Part shown: piece after piece, positions 1-6,689 of the stretch | How positions within the stretch are numbered: position 1 is the stretch's first letter | How the letters are laid out: every line of letters starts with the position of its first letter | Source of the DNA: Planctomycetota bacterium | Lineage (GTDB): Bacteria > Planctomycetota > Phycisphaerae > UBA1845 | Direction: 5' to 3' | NCBI GenBank assembly: GCA_022563615.1 | Contig: JADFMZ010000049.1 | Location: 1-12,575, forward strand | DNA length: 12,575 bases | Translations under genes and position numbers: made by a program | The notes under the pieces: generated by a model | Database searches by the model: none | The model's input: only the letters and a program-made list of their open reading frames with translations | What the model was told of the DNA's origin: nothing

Positions 1-760
1 GGATCTGCCCGGCGACGGTGAACCCGCGCTGCGTCCAGTATATCTTTCCGCCGGCGACGTCGAGCGCGATGCCCCACGGTATGTCAACTCCCGAACCGAG
101 CGACGTGAGGACGTTCTGTACAAGCGATCCGTCCAGGTTGGCGCGTTGGATCCTCCCGCCCGCAGTGGTCCAGTACATTTTCCCAGCGGCGGTGTCCAAA
201 TCGATGCCGTGCGGGCCGTCCGGCAAGGTGATCAAGGGTTCAACGGAAGAGCCGTCCAGACTGGCCCGACGGATCCAGAAGGCGGCGGGATTGGGATCGG
301 TCCAGTACACTTTTCCGCCGGTCGGATCCACGGCGATCCCGACGGGGACGAACAGGCCGGTGGTGACCAGATCTTCAACGGCTGAGCCGTCCAGATTGGC
401 ACGCTGAATCCGGTCGTTATTCCCGGACGCTTTGGTCCAGTACATCTTTCCCGCGTCGGCGTCCAGCGCGATACCCGAAGCTCCCAACGTGTCATGGAGA
501 TTCTGAATATTTTTTCCACTTACCAGGACTCTGTGCACGCCCTCATGTAGGCCGGCAGAGTCCGTATAGTAGATCGTTTGCCCGCGGGTAGTCGATACGG
601 CACTGCCGGCGGCCATCAGTGCCACGAGTGTCAGGGTGAGGTTGACGATCCGACCCGTGCGGGCGTTGTGGCGGGCCCCGCGCTGTGGAATACCTGTGAG
701 TGTAAGCGAACTCGCTCGAGTGCTTGCGCAGGAATGCCTTGCGGATGAAATGCGTGCCAT
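1..760 (-). CDS. Secreted YWTD-repeat (LDL-receptor class B type) beta-propeller protein, partial
   Basis: Open reading frame that begins at ATG 760-758 and runs off the left edge without a stop (253 complete codons). A GGAGGG Shine-Dalgarno sequence (complement of 765-770) sits 4 nt before the start. Residues 1-36 are a long basic N-region, followed by a hydrophobic stretch at about 37-55 and polar residues, read as a signal peptide or N-terminal anchor. The rest is a run of repeats of about 43-45 residues with the pattern G-K-(M/V/I)-YWT, then IQRANLDGS: YWT at about 107, 152, 196 and 241, plus a degenerate IYYTD at 63-67. This is the LDLR class B (YWTD) signature, whose repeats fold as six-bladed propellers; four to five blades are visible. 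Such proteins are usually exported and bind proteins or polymers; the ligand is not deducible. The C-terminus, where an anchoring or sorting domain might lie, is outside the window. Confidence 0.85.
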   Translation of the reverse strand, partial: MARISSARHSCASTRASSLTLTGIPQRGARHNARTGRIVNLTLTLVALMAAGSAVSTTRGQTIYYTDSAGLHEGVHRVLVSGKNIQNLHDTLGASGIALDADAGKMYWTKASGNNDRIQRANLDGSAVEDLVTTGLFVPVGIAVDPTGGKVYWTDPNPAAFWIRRASLDGSSVEPLITLPDGPHGIDLDTAAGKMYWTTAGGRIQRANLDGSLVQNVLTSLGSGVDIPWGIALDVAGGKIYWTQRGFTVAGQI

Positions 761-824
761 CTTACCCTCCAATCGAAACTACGGACATCGCCCAGATGGC
801 TCTTGCCTGAACAAGCGAGCGTCC

Positions 825-853
825 ATGATACCAATTCAGTTCCCTCGATTCAA
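825..853 (-). promoter_or_regulatory. Candidate sigma70-type promoter for the YWTD gene
   Basis: On the minus strand, TTGAAT (complement of 848-853, 4/6 to consensus) and TATCAT (complement of 825-830, 5/6) are separated by exactly 17 nt. Transcription would start near 818, about 58 nt before the ATG at 760. The match is by eye. Only the position relative to the gene and the ideal spacing support it. Confidence 0.45.
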
Positions 854-1317
854 GCGTTTTTACGCGTTCGGGGCCAGGTGCGCGGGTTTTTCTGACCGTT
901 GGCAACCCGGATTTTGGCCTTCGGGGAGAGGAATTCGACGATTTCGGCGTTCCCCGGACGATTTGACGATCCGATTGCTTCGCGAAAATGGAGCTTGCTC
1001 TAGCCCGGCTTCGCCCGCGCTAACTCGTTCGCACAATTGGCGGCGGATGGAATCCGACCGGATCAATCGTTCCCCTTCGCCGCGTATCGATGCGGGATAG
1101 ACGGTGAGATGATGAGTGTTTTACTGATATCGACCGGGATTACTCGCGACGTTCTTGTTTTTTCAGTTCAGTAAGAAACCGTTTTCGTACCACGCAGATA
1201 TGTGGGAAACGCCGTGTTGGGTTAACGACGACGGCGCGAAGTTTGCAGAACTGGGCGGGCTTTTCCTGCCGACGTCCCGCTGTCGCGCGATTGCCGAGGT
1301 GCCGACGCCTGGCCACG

Positions 1318-1346
1318 GTGGCAACATCGACAAATCGCGGTAGAAT
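1318..1346 (+). promoter_or_regulatory. Candidate promoter for the membrane protein/VOC gene pair
   Basis: GTGGCA (1318-1323, 4/6 to TTGACA) and TAGAAT (1341-1346, 5/6 to TATAAT) lie 17 nt apart, about 70 nt before the ATG at 1419. The same TAGAAT hexamer occurs upstream of the bS21 gene at 6616-6621. This is sequence similarity only. Confidence 0.4.
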
Positions 1347-1418
1347 CCACGCGCGTTGGCACGATCGTGTCAGCAATGCAAGTGGCCGTCAAACCTACGA
1401 ATCTAAGGAGAGCTTCGC

Positions 1419-1976
1419 ATGGAACTGACCCAACTCTGGCTGCCGATCTTGCTGTCCGCCGTGTTCGTTTTCTTGGCGAGTTCCATCATTTGGATGGCCC
1501 TGCCGCACCACAAGGCCGACATCAAGGTCCTGCCCGACGAAAAGGCGCTGACCGAACAGTTGGCCAAACTCGACATTCCAGCGGGCACGTACATGTGGCC
1601 CAACTGCGGCAGTGGGGAGAGTCAGAACTCACCGGAGTTCAAGGCCCGCATGGACGCCGGACCGTGGGGGAGTATCAACATCATCGGCTGCAAACCGAAT
1701 TTCGGGGCCAATTTGGGGCTGGTCTTTCTCTTCTACCTCGTGGTCGGTGTGTGTGTCGCGTACATCACGTCGCAAGCGCGGGTGGCCGGCGCGAGCTGCG
1801 GCTCCGTATTTCAAGTGGCCTGTGCCACGGCGATTCTCGCCTACTGTGCCGGTGGTATTCCCGGCGGGTTCTTCATGGGCAAGCCGAAACGATTCATGTT
1901 CACGGATTTTATCGACGGCGTGGTCTACGGATTGATCACCGCCGCCACATTCGCCTGGCTCTGGCCGGCGGCATAA
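1419..1976 (+). CDS. Conserved hypothetical four-helix membrane protein
   Basis: 185 aa with a strong AAGGAG Shine-Dalgarno sequence at 1405-1410, 8 nt before the ATG. Hydrophobic helices are visible at about 5-28, 97-117, 129-148 and 164-182. Between helices 1 and 2 is a soluble loop of about 65 residues. It starts with a LPHHKAD..VLPDEKAL segment and contains the motif TYMWPNCGSGES (58-69), with Cys63 and a second Cys at 91. Helices 3 and 4 are rich in small residues (AGGIPGG, 144-150). I have seen uncharacterised bacterial proteins with the same opening (helix, then short HH.ad...lPdE loop), but I know no function. The TAA stop is followed 14 nt later by the VOC gene, so the two are probably co-transcribed. 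The loop cysteines could bind metal or form a disulfide; that is inference. Confidence 0.8.
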   Translation: MELTQLWLPILLSAVFVFLASSIIWMALPHHKADIKVLPDEKALTEQLAKLDIPAGTYMWPNCGSGESQNSPEFKARMDAGPWGSINIIGCKPNFGANLGLVFLFYLVVGVCVAYITSQARVAGASCGSVFQVACATAILAYCAGGIPGGFFMGKPKRFMFTDFIDGVVYGLITAATFAWLWPAA

Positions 1977-1990
1977 CGAAAGGCTGAACG

Positions 1991-2389
1991 ATGAATGACG
2001 ACTCCGGCGCGACGCCGCTGACAAATGGCGGCATGGCTACGATTTACGTCACGGACATGGACCGGGCCGTACGGTTCTACACCGAGACGCTCGACTTGAA
2101 GTTGCAACACCGCGCGGGTGACCACTTTGCGACCATCGACGCGGGTGGGCTTCGTATCGGGCTGCATCCGCAGGAACCGCACACTCCGTTGCCGGGCACC
2201 AGCGGTTCGATCCAGATCGGCCTGAACGTGGCCCGCCCCATCGAAGAGGTTGTCGACGAACTGAAGCGCCGCGGGGTGACCTTCCGCGGCCCGATCATAG
2301 ACGACGACCCCGTGAAAATCGCGTTTTTCGGCGATCCCGACGGCAACGACCTGTATCTCTGTCAGTACGGCGAACCGGGCGGATCGTAG
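1991..2389 (+). CDS. VOC-family (glyoxalase/bleomycin-resistance fold) protein
   Basis: 132 aa, one VOC module of two beta-alpha-beta-beta-beta halves. The first half opens with ATIYVTDMDRAVRFYTETLD (16-35), which is the typical strand-helix with a catalytic-pocket FY. The second half runs from SIQIGLNVARPIEEVVDELKRRG to the closing FFGDPDGNDLYLCQ (112-125). Members include glyoxalase I, extradiol dioxygenases and antibiotic-binding proteins, and the substrate cannot be read from sequence. The usual His at the start of strand 1 and the Glu of the closing strand (the .E. after DPDGN) are not evident, so divalent-metal binding is doubtful. A GAAAGG ribosome-binding site (1978-1983) precedes the ATG. 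The gene follows the membrane protein at 14 bp in a likely operon, and a second, unrelated VOC gene lies just downstream on the other strand. Confidence 0.85.
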   Translation: MNDDSGATPLTNGGMATIYVTDMDRAVRFYTETLDLKLQHRAGDHFATIDAGGLRIGLHPQEPHTPLPGTSGSIQIGLNVARPIEEVVDELKRRGVTFRGPIIDDDPVKIAFFGDPDGNDLYLCQYGEPGGS

Positions 2390-2496
2390 CAAAGGCCGAC
2401 CCCTCTCGATTGTCGCTCGGCGCAACTCGACGAGGGCAATAAAACGCACGAACGGCGAGCGGCGTTTGGCGCCTGCGGGGAGTGACCCGATCCAAT

Positions 2497-2510
2497 GATG
2501 GGGCCCCATC
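2497..2510. repeat. 14-bp perfect palindrome between convergent genes
   Basis: GATGGGGCCCCATC is a perfect palindrome with no loop, flanked by CCA and TGG that extend the symmetry imperfectly. It lies in the 145-bp gap between convergent stops at 2389 and 2535. It has no T-tract, so a classical intrinsic terminator is not supported. A protein site or chance are alternatives. Confidence 0.3.
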
Positions 2511-2534
2511 TGGTACCGAATCGCCCGACCCACG

Positions 2535-2918
2535 CTACTGACTAATCAACGCGGCGACGGCGCCGGCGGGGTCCCTGATGACGCAGAAGCGGCCCTCTCC
2601 CATCGCTCTGGGACCGTCGATGACTTCGCCGCCTTCCGCCGTGCATCGTTCGGCGCACGCATCCGCATCTTCGACGGCAATGTAGATCAGCCATTGCGGG
2701 GGTAGATTGGCGTTGGCGTTGCGGGCGTGACAGATGCCCGCGGCGGGCTCGCCGGTTTCGGCGGCGATCATGTTGAAGTCCTCATATTGGCCCATATTGA
2801 CCGGCTCCGACTTCCAGCCGGCGACGTTACTGTAGAACTGCCGAATCTCGTCGGCGTTGTCCACGGTGAGGTCCTGCCAGCAGATTTGACCGATCTTGGG
2901 CTTTTCCTGCGCACTCAT
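2535..2918 (-). CDS. VOC-family glyoxalase-like protein
   Basis: 127 aa, with a GGAGA Shine-Dalgarno sequence (complement of 2928-2932) 9 nt before the ATG. The opening GQICWQDLTVDNADEIRQFY (10-29), followed by GWKSEPV, and the closing GRFCVIRDPAGAVAALI (109-125) are typical of the glyoxalase-like VOC subgroup that also contains mycobacterial Cfp30B-type proteins. A PQWLIYIAVEDADACAERCTAEGGEVI segment (74-100) is the second beta-alpha unit. The role is unknown; detoxification or ligand binding is usual for the fold. It follows the methyltransferase-like gene after 69 bp on the same strand, so co-transcription is possible. It is not a recent duplicate of the VOC gene at 1991-2389, because the two share only fold-level features. 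Confidence 0.85.
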   Translation of the reverse strand: MSAQEKPKIGQICWQDLTVDNADEIRQFYSNVAGWKSEPVNMGQYEDFNMIAAETGEPAAGICHARNANANLPPQWLIYIAVEDADACAERCTAEGGEVIDGPRAMGEGRFCVIRDPAGAVAALISQ

Positions 2919-2987
2919 GATTGCATTTCTCCGAGACTGAGAATCGCATCACCGCGGCATGTCATCGGCATTCGAAACATGCACATT

Positions 2988-3665
2988 CTACCAGAGTCCG
3001 GGGACAAGCCGATACCGCACGCGACCGGCGTAGTCGACGTAACCGTCCAGATGCTCATGGAGAAAACGATCCTCGATGATGGTTCTTCGTAGAATAAGAC
3101 CGAGCGCGGGCACGATCGGTATCATGGAATACCAAGACCCGAGCGCCGGTCCGCTGGCCATCATCCAATAAAGAACCGCCGCGTAACCGGGATGGCGTAT
3201 CCATCGATACGGACCCGATGTGACGACGTGATGGCCTCGCTCCTCCTGAATACGCACCACCGGTGAAAAAAAACGGTTCGTGCGGACCGCCCACGCGGAA
3301 AACGCGATCGACACGATAATCTCCATCAGCGCAACCACTTGCACCGCAACCGGCAATCGACCGCTCCACTCGTAGCGACCGACATCGAGCCCGGCGATGA
3401 CAAGATGACCGATGAAAAGGGGGAGGATCGTCACGCGCAAATGACGATCGATTCCGCCGGGCCCGGGACGAACGCGTTCGTCACGAAGTTCCGGATCCAT
3501 CTGGGAAACGACGACGATCCCGCCGACGGCCATCACCGCCAGGCATGCCCAAAAAAACGGAATGTCCAGTCGGCCTGCGGAAAAGAAGAGCGCACCGCCG
3601 AGCACGCTCAACCCCATCATACTTGGCAACGCGACCTTCCACATGGACGAATTGCTACCACACAT
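2988..3665 (-). CDS. Isoprenylcysteine carboxyl methyltransferase-like membrane methyltransferase
   Basis: 225 aa from ATG 3665. Hydrophobic segments occur at about 15-30, 36-54, 78-93, 104-126 and 160-192. The family hallmark is at 145-162: HHVVTSGPYRWIRHPGYA, the S-adenosylmethionine-binding loop of the ICMT/PEMT-like methyltransferases. It is followed by a conserved acidic and aromatic tail (IIEDRFL at 196-202, Y209 and the R...RYRLVP end). Bacterial members methylate unknown small molecules or lipids; protein prenylcysteine is unlikely here. The frame is open upstream to 3827, but that would overlap the beta-helix gene by 56 bp with a low-complexity Arg-rich extension, so I prefer 3665. 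ATG 3644 is a second choice. Neither start has a clear Shine-Dalgarno sequence, so the exact start is uncertain. It lies 106 bp after the beta-helix gene and 69 bp before the VOC gene on the same strand. Confidence 0.8.
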   Translation of the reverse strand: MCGSNSSMWKVALPSMMGLSVLGGALFFSAGRLDIPFFWACLAVMAVGGIVVVSQMDPELRDERVRPGPGGIDRHLRVTILPLFIGHLVIAGLDVGRYEWSGRLPVAVQVVALMEIIVSIAFSAWAVRTNRFFSPVVRIQEERGHHVVTSGPYRWIRHPGYAAVLYWMMASGPALGSWYSMIPIVPALGLILRRTIIEDRFLHEHLDGYVDYAGRVRYRLVPGLW

Positions 3666-3771
3666 CGTCGTTTTCGCCAAGCCGGATATGCCGGAAGGGC
3701 GTATCGCCGCAGGCAGGGCGGCCAAATCCTCTTGCGGACGCCTCGCACGGTCCACAGCCCGCCTTGGCCCT

Positions 3772-5121
3772 CTAGCGTGACAGTACCAGGGCGAAACCCG
3801 CAAGATCTGTGAGGTCGATAAGACCATTGGCGTCGTAGTCGAACGCTTCGCAGCCGTCCGCGAACGGCACGCCGATGGAACCGGTGAAACACGTCTGCAT
3901 CGCGGCGAAATCCTTCAAGTTCACAGCTTGATCGCAATCGTAATCGCCTATGCCGAATTCGTAGGCGCCCATGTCCACCTGCCCACAGAGAATGCGAGGA
4001 AAGCCATCGAGGTCGGTCTCACCCGGGGCGGGTACGTACGCGGGATCACCCGCATTGATGCAGGGGCCACCGGCTTGCAAACGCAGATCGCCCAAGTCGT
4101 CGTTGAGGCTCTCGTCGACGTCGGGTGTATCCAGATCGTCGCCAAAACCGTCGCCGCCGTCGTCAGGGTCCCGAACGAACATCGGATCGATTGCGATGTT
4201 GCCGCCGCCGTCGAACAGGCCGGCCGGCAGGCCGCCTTGGATATTGCTGAAGCTGAGTGTCCCCAACACCTTGTCCGTGCCCCAGATTTGAGGCTGGCCG
4301 TTGCCCCAGATGATGCAGCTCGTAATCGTTGGGTTTGCGTTGTCATCATTGAACATCGCGCCGCCGCCGCGTGATCTATTCGCGGTAAACGTGCAGTTCG
4401 TGATCGTCGCGCTGTTGTTGTAGTTGCACATCCCCCCGCCGCTGATCCCGCTGTTTCCCGCAAACATACAGTTCGTGATCGTAGGGCTGGTGCCAGGCGC
4501 GTTGCACATTCCGCCACCTAGGACACCCGCGTTCGCAGTAAACGAGCAGTTGGCTACGGTCGGGTTGCTGTCGTAGTTGACCATCCCCCCGCCGACGAAT
4601 GCACCGTTGTGTATGAACGCGCAGTTCGTGACGGTCGGACTGCTATTGAGGTTAAACATCCCGCCGCCGTCGCTGGCGGCGTTGCCAACGAAGTTGCAGT
4701 TCGTCACCGTCGGGCTGCTATCGATGTTCGCCATCCCGCCGCCACACGAACGGAATGTACTATCGGGACATTCGCTGACCCTCCCCCCCGTGATCGTAAA
4801 GCCGTCCAGGACCGTCCCCGGTCCTTCTCCGCTCACGCAATTGACCACGCGGCTCTCCAGGCCGATGGCGTCGATCGTGGTCACCTCCGCGCCGTCCGAG
4901 CTGCGCACCGCGATCGCCTTGCCCATAAAGTCAATCGTCTCGAAGTAGGTGCCCGGGGCTACGAGACATTCGTCGCCGTCGCCGACCGCCTCAATGCACG
5001 CCTGAATGGCGGGAAAATCGCCCGGCACATGGTACGTCTCCGCTGACACCGACGTAGCGAACGCTGCGGCGAGGGCCACCGCCGAAGCCGATGACCAGCA
5101 ATTTGCGCGGAGCCTATGCAT
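3772..5121 (-). CDS. Secreted right-handed beta-helix protein with C-terminal dockerin-like module
   Basis: 449 aa. The start at ATG 5121 follows GGGAGAGG (complement of 5126-5133) and gives a clean signal peptide (MHRLRANC..., hydrophobic 11-25, AxA-type site near SVSA-ET at 24-29). An in-frame ATG at 5205 would bury this signal. Residues 29-110 form the entry of a parallel beta-helix (YHVPGDFPAIQACIEA...VLDGFTITGG). Six turns follow between 127 and 274, each built like GGGM.N.(D/N)SSPTVTNC.F..N with a period of about 25 residues and one Cys per turn. Residues 275-390 resemble the usual end of such proteins (GGPCINAGDPA... LDGFPR... VDMGAYEFG). Residues 393-449 contain two Asp-rich loops (DYDCDQAVNLKDFAAMQTCF and FDYDANGLIDLTDLAGF), a dockerin/EF-hand-like module frequent at the C-terminus of planctomycete exported proteins. 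It is probably a cell-surface or matrix protein; its ligand is unknown. Confidence 0.88.
   Translation of the reverse strand: MHRLRANCWSSASAVALAAAFATSVSAETYHVPGDFPAIQACIEAVGDGDECLVAPGTYFETIDFMGKAIAVRSSDGAEVTTIDAIGLESRVVNCVSGEGPGTVLDGFTITGGRVSECPDSTFRSCGGGMANIDSSPTVTNCNFVGNAASDGGGMFNLNSSPTVTNCAFIHNGAFVGGGMVNYDSNPTVANCSFTANAGVLGGGMCNAPGTSPTITNCMFAGNSGISGGGMCNYNNSATITNCTFTANRSRGGGAMFNDDNANPTITSCIIWGNGQPQIWGTDKVLGTLSFSNIQGGLPAGLFDGGGNIAIDPMFVRDPDDGGDGFGDDLDTPDVDESLNDDLGDLRLQAGGPCINAGDPAYVPAPGETDLDGFPRILCGQVDMGAYEFGIGDYDCDQAVNLKDFAAMQTCFTGSIGVPFADGCEAFDYDANGLIDLTDLAGFALVLSR
4299..4743 (-). repeat. Degenerate tandem repeat encoding six beta-helix turns
   Basis: Six in-frame units of about 75 bp lie inside the beta-helix gene. 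They share the coding block for GGGM.N and, further on, (S/N)P T(V/I) TNC. The DNA copies have diverged at third positions and in the variable loops, so this is an old protein repeat kept by selection, not a fresh expansion. Unit boundaries were set from the GGGM motif at residues 127, 152, 177, 202, 228 and 252. Confidence 0.75.
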
Positions 5122-5216
5122 ACGTCCTCTCCCGATCAAGTCACGTAGGGCTCGCGATTGCATGCCCCACGAAACTCCATCATTTCTCCCTGCGTCCTGC
5201 GCCATTCGTCTGTTTC

Positions 5217-5420
5217 TTACGATTCCGGAAGCGGCTCGAGCATTTGCAATGTGCGCAAGTACTCTGCCAGCCTTCGCGACTTGACTTGTGCGATCGTGGT
5301 TCCTCCCTCATCATAATTGCAGCTCAAATCTTCAATCCAGAACTCATTCTCGTGATCCGAATCTGGGGCAATCGAGTAACGATACCCGTGGTCTCCGACC
5401 GTTAGCTGAATCTCTGTCAT
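5217..5420 (-). CDS. Small acidic orphan protein, translationally coupled
   Basis: 67 aa, no family recognised. The ATG at 5420-5418 overlaps the TGA stop of the upstream gene (5419-5417) in an ATGA arrangement, and no Shine-Dalgarno sequence is present. Translational re-initiation is therefore likely and favours this start over an in-frame ATG at 5465. The sequence begins with a beta-rich, ligand-like stretch (MTEIQLTVGDHGYRYSIAP), then an acidic segment (DSDHENEFWIEDLSCNYDEGG, 20-40), and ends in a predicted helix (VKSRRLAEYLRTLQMLEPLPES). It has no signal peptide or membrane segment, so it is probably cytoplasmic. The gene ends 95 bp before the beta-helix gene on the same strand. Confidence 0.6.
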   Translation of the reverse strand: MTEIQLTVGDHGYRYSIAPDSDHENEFWIEDLSCNYDEGGTTIAQVKSRRLAEYLRTLQMLEPLPES

Positions 5421-5743
5421 CGGAGAGCTATGATGAGCCGACACTCTGCGCGACTCCTGCAGCAATGCAAAAAAATCTCAATCTTACCTCGCTCCGTTAC
5501 AGTCACGCTGCGGCGGCTACTTTGAAAGACTAATACTGAAGCCTCCTTCCGATTCAAGAAACCGGTCCACAGATCTGTAGTCATTTTCGTCTCGCGTACG
5601 ATTACTAGAACAAACATTGACCCAAGCCCGAAGAACATCAAGCCTACCAGCAACCGTGCCCCGTGAGTCCTTTCCCATCGGCTGACATGCCCAAGTATGC
5701 CGACCAGCAACAATCCGAATGGCACAAGGAACAAAATGGGCAT
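5417..5743 (-). CDS. Small two-helix membrane protein, hypothetical
   Basis: 108 aa. A strong AAGGAG Shine-Dalgarno sequence (complement of 5754-5759) lies 10 nt before ATG 5743. Two hydrophobic helices are evident at about 2-20 and 31-49 (LLVGLMFFGLGSMFVLVIV), joined by a basic loop (SRWERTHGAR). A polar C-terminal tail of about 58 residues follows, with Cys at 94, 95 and 101. No family is recognised. By the positive-inside rule the short Arg/His loop would face the cytoplasm, which puts both termini outside; this is tentative. It overlaps the 67-aa gene by 4 bp, so the two products probably act together or need fixed stoichiometry. The tail composition (SRRSVTVTERGKIEI...) is unremarkable, and a frameshift near its end cannot be excluded. 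Confidence 0.6.
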   Translation of the reverse strand: MPILFLVPFGLLLVGILGHVSRWERTHGARLLVGLMFFGLGSMFVLVIVRETKMTTDLWTGFLNRKEASVLVFQSSRRSVTVTERGKIEIFLHCCRSRAECRLIIALR

Positions 5744-5841
5744 TACAACATCTCTCCTTCTGCCAAACTCTTTTCAGACCTATCAAAGCACGACGGACGA
5801 TCAGATCATACCGAGGGCCCTGGCGGTCAGCGCGATCGGGG

Positions 5842-6234
5842 CTAGGTCTTTGGCGGCTCGTCGGGCAGCATGGTGGTCAACCGCTCTTCGCCTCGCTTTC
5901 GCATTTGCTCTCTGATGCGAACGGCGTCGGGTTTGTCGTCCATACTGAACGCGATGGTCGTGTGACCAAGGCTGATGATGTCGCCATCATGAAGTGGCGT
6001 GTCCTCGCTGATACGACTCCCATTCACCGAAACGCCGTTATGGCTATCGAAGTCTGCTGCGAAGTACTTGTCCTCTCCCGGATCGTGCTTGATTTGCAGA
6101 TGCATGCGCGAGACTTCCGGGTCGAGAAGTTGAAAAGTGCACTTCTCGTCACGCCCAATCATCACGATTCGATGGTTTTCCAGCGCGAACGTCGTGCCGC
6201 TCGCCGGACCTTCGGTAATCAATAGCGATGCCAT
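5842..6234 (-). CDS. Single-domain FHA (forkhead-associated) protein
   Basis: 130 aa, almost entirely one FHA domain, a phosphothreonine-binding beta-sandwich that recruits targets of Ser/Thr kinases. The diagnostic residues are all present: Gly27-Arg28 (MIGRDE), the Ser42-Arg-Met-His45 loop (VSRMH), and the DSHNGVSVNG loop (63-72), where Asn66 and Asn71 match the conserved NG and NG pairs. A short charged C-terminal tail (RIREQMRKRGEERLTTMLPDEPPKT) contains two Thr residues (120-121) that might be kinase targets, as in GarA-type proteins. A GGGAGA Shine-Dalgarno sequence (complement of 6242-6247) sits 7 nt before the ATG. No kinase or phosphatase gene is in the window, so partners are unknown. 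Planctomycetes are known for many Ser/Thr kinases and FHA proteins. Confidence 0.9.
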   Translation of the reverse strand: MASLLITEGPASGTTFALENHRIVMIGRDEKCTFQLLDPEVSRMHLQIKHDPGEDKYFAADFDSHNGVSVNGSRISEDTPLHDGDIISLGHTTIAFSMDDKPDAVRIREQMRKRGEERLTTMLPDEPPKT

Positions 6235-6689
6235 CCTCGAATCTCCCGTCCCGGCAAAATAAATGCCCTAGCGAATCGCCCGTCTTCGGTATCAAGTCAC
6301 TCCATCTGGCCCTGAGCCGCTCATCATATCAAATTCGTCGCCTACGCCCAAACGCTGGCGCCGAAGCGACTCGAGAGAGAATGAAGAGCCCCGATCCATG
6401 AAGCGTCAGAAGCGGGGGACCATCGCCACGGTGGTCCCGGGTATGCTAAACCCTCATTCGCGGCCCTGGGAGCCATCGAGCGGCGCCGGTATGGTCATGG
6501 CCCCCAACAGCTGGAATCGGGCCGGCGAGTTATCGGACGGTCGATCCGAGGCGGAAATCCCGCCAACGCAATTACTTACGCAAAGTCACGGCTGGCGGAC
6601 GCCGATCACTTGCCGTAGAATCGCACGTTCTCGCCTTTTCGCGGTGTGCGGTAGGCGAACGAATGGTCAGTGAAAGGAGTGCGGCGGCG
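6235..6689. other. Divergent intergenic region between FHA and bS21 genes
   Basis: About 455 bp. A frame at 6398-6673 (+) is open but has no ribosome-binding site and an unconvincing composition, so I leave it out. The region contains the hairpin at 6416-6438 and, at 6616-6621, a TAGAAT that could be the -10 box for the bS21 gene; no convincing -35 is present at 17-18 nt. Nothing else is recognised. Confidence 0.45.
6416..6438. other. Strong 9-bp hairpin in intergenic region
   Basis: GGGACCATC (6416-6424) pairs with GGTGGTCCC (6430-6438) over nine positions (eight Watson-Crick pairs and one T-G wobble), with a 5-nt GCCAC loop. No T-tract follows on either strand, so a terminator is not obvious. 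It lies about 180 bp after the start of the divergent FHA gene and 250 bp before bS21. It could be a transcript structure, a protein site or chance. Confidence 0.4.

Larger units (their letters stand above)
761..1418. other. Non-coding divergent intergenic region (about 660 bp)
   Basis: This stretch separates the divergent genes starting at 760 and 1419. Open frames in it (for example 860-1066 and 1140-1376 on the minus strand) have no Shine-Dalgarno sequence, show a biased Arg/Ser composition and resemble no family I know, so I do not call them. It holds candidate promoters for both flanking genes near its two ends. The middle, about 860-1300, shows no tRNA-like, repeat or riboswitch-like structure that I can recognise. 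Confidence 0.5.

Noticed and set aside
636..1100. Open frame on the plus strand at the start of the YWTD gene and its promoter
   Set aside because: Overlaps the well-supported minus-strand gene and its promoter. Composition is Arg/Ser-rich and not protein-like.
1925..2533. Minus-strand open frame (202 codons) across the VOC gene
   Set aside because: It is antisense to a recognisable VOC domain and has no start signals.
5122..5205. N-terminal extension of the beta-helix protein from ATG 5205
   Set aside because: It would hide a good signal peptide, and the ATG at 5121 has the ribosome-binding site.
5217..5743. Toxin-antitoxin module for the coupled small genes
   Set aside because: Size and overlap fit, but neither protein has a toxin or DNA-binding antitoxin motif I can see.
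6398..6673. Possible gene upstream of bS21
   Set aside because: No Shine-Dalgarno sequence, no family, and it runs into the bS21 leader and ribosome-binding site.
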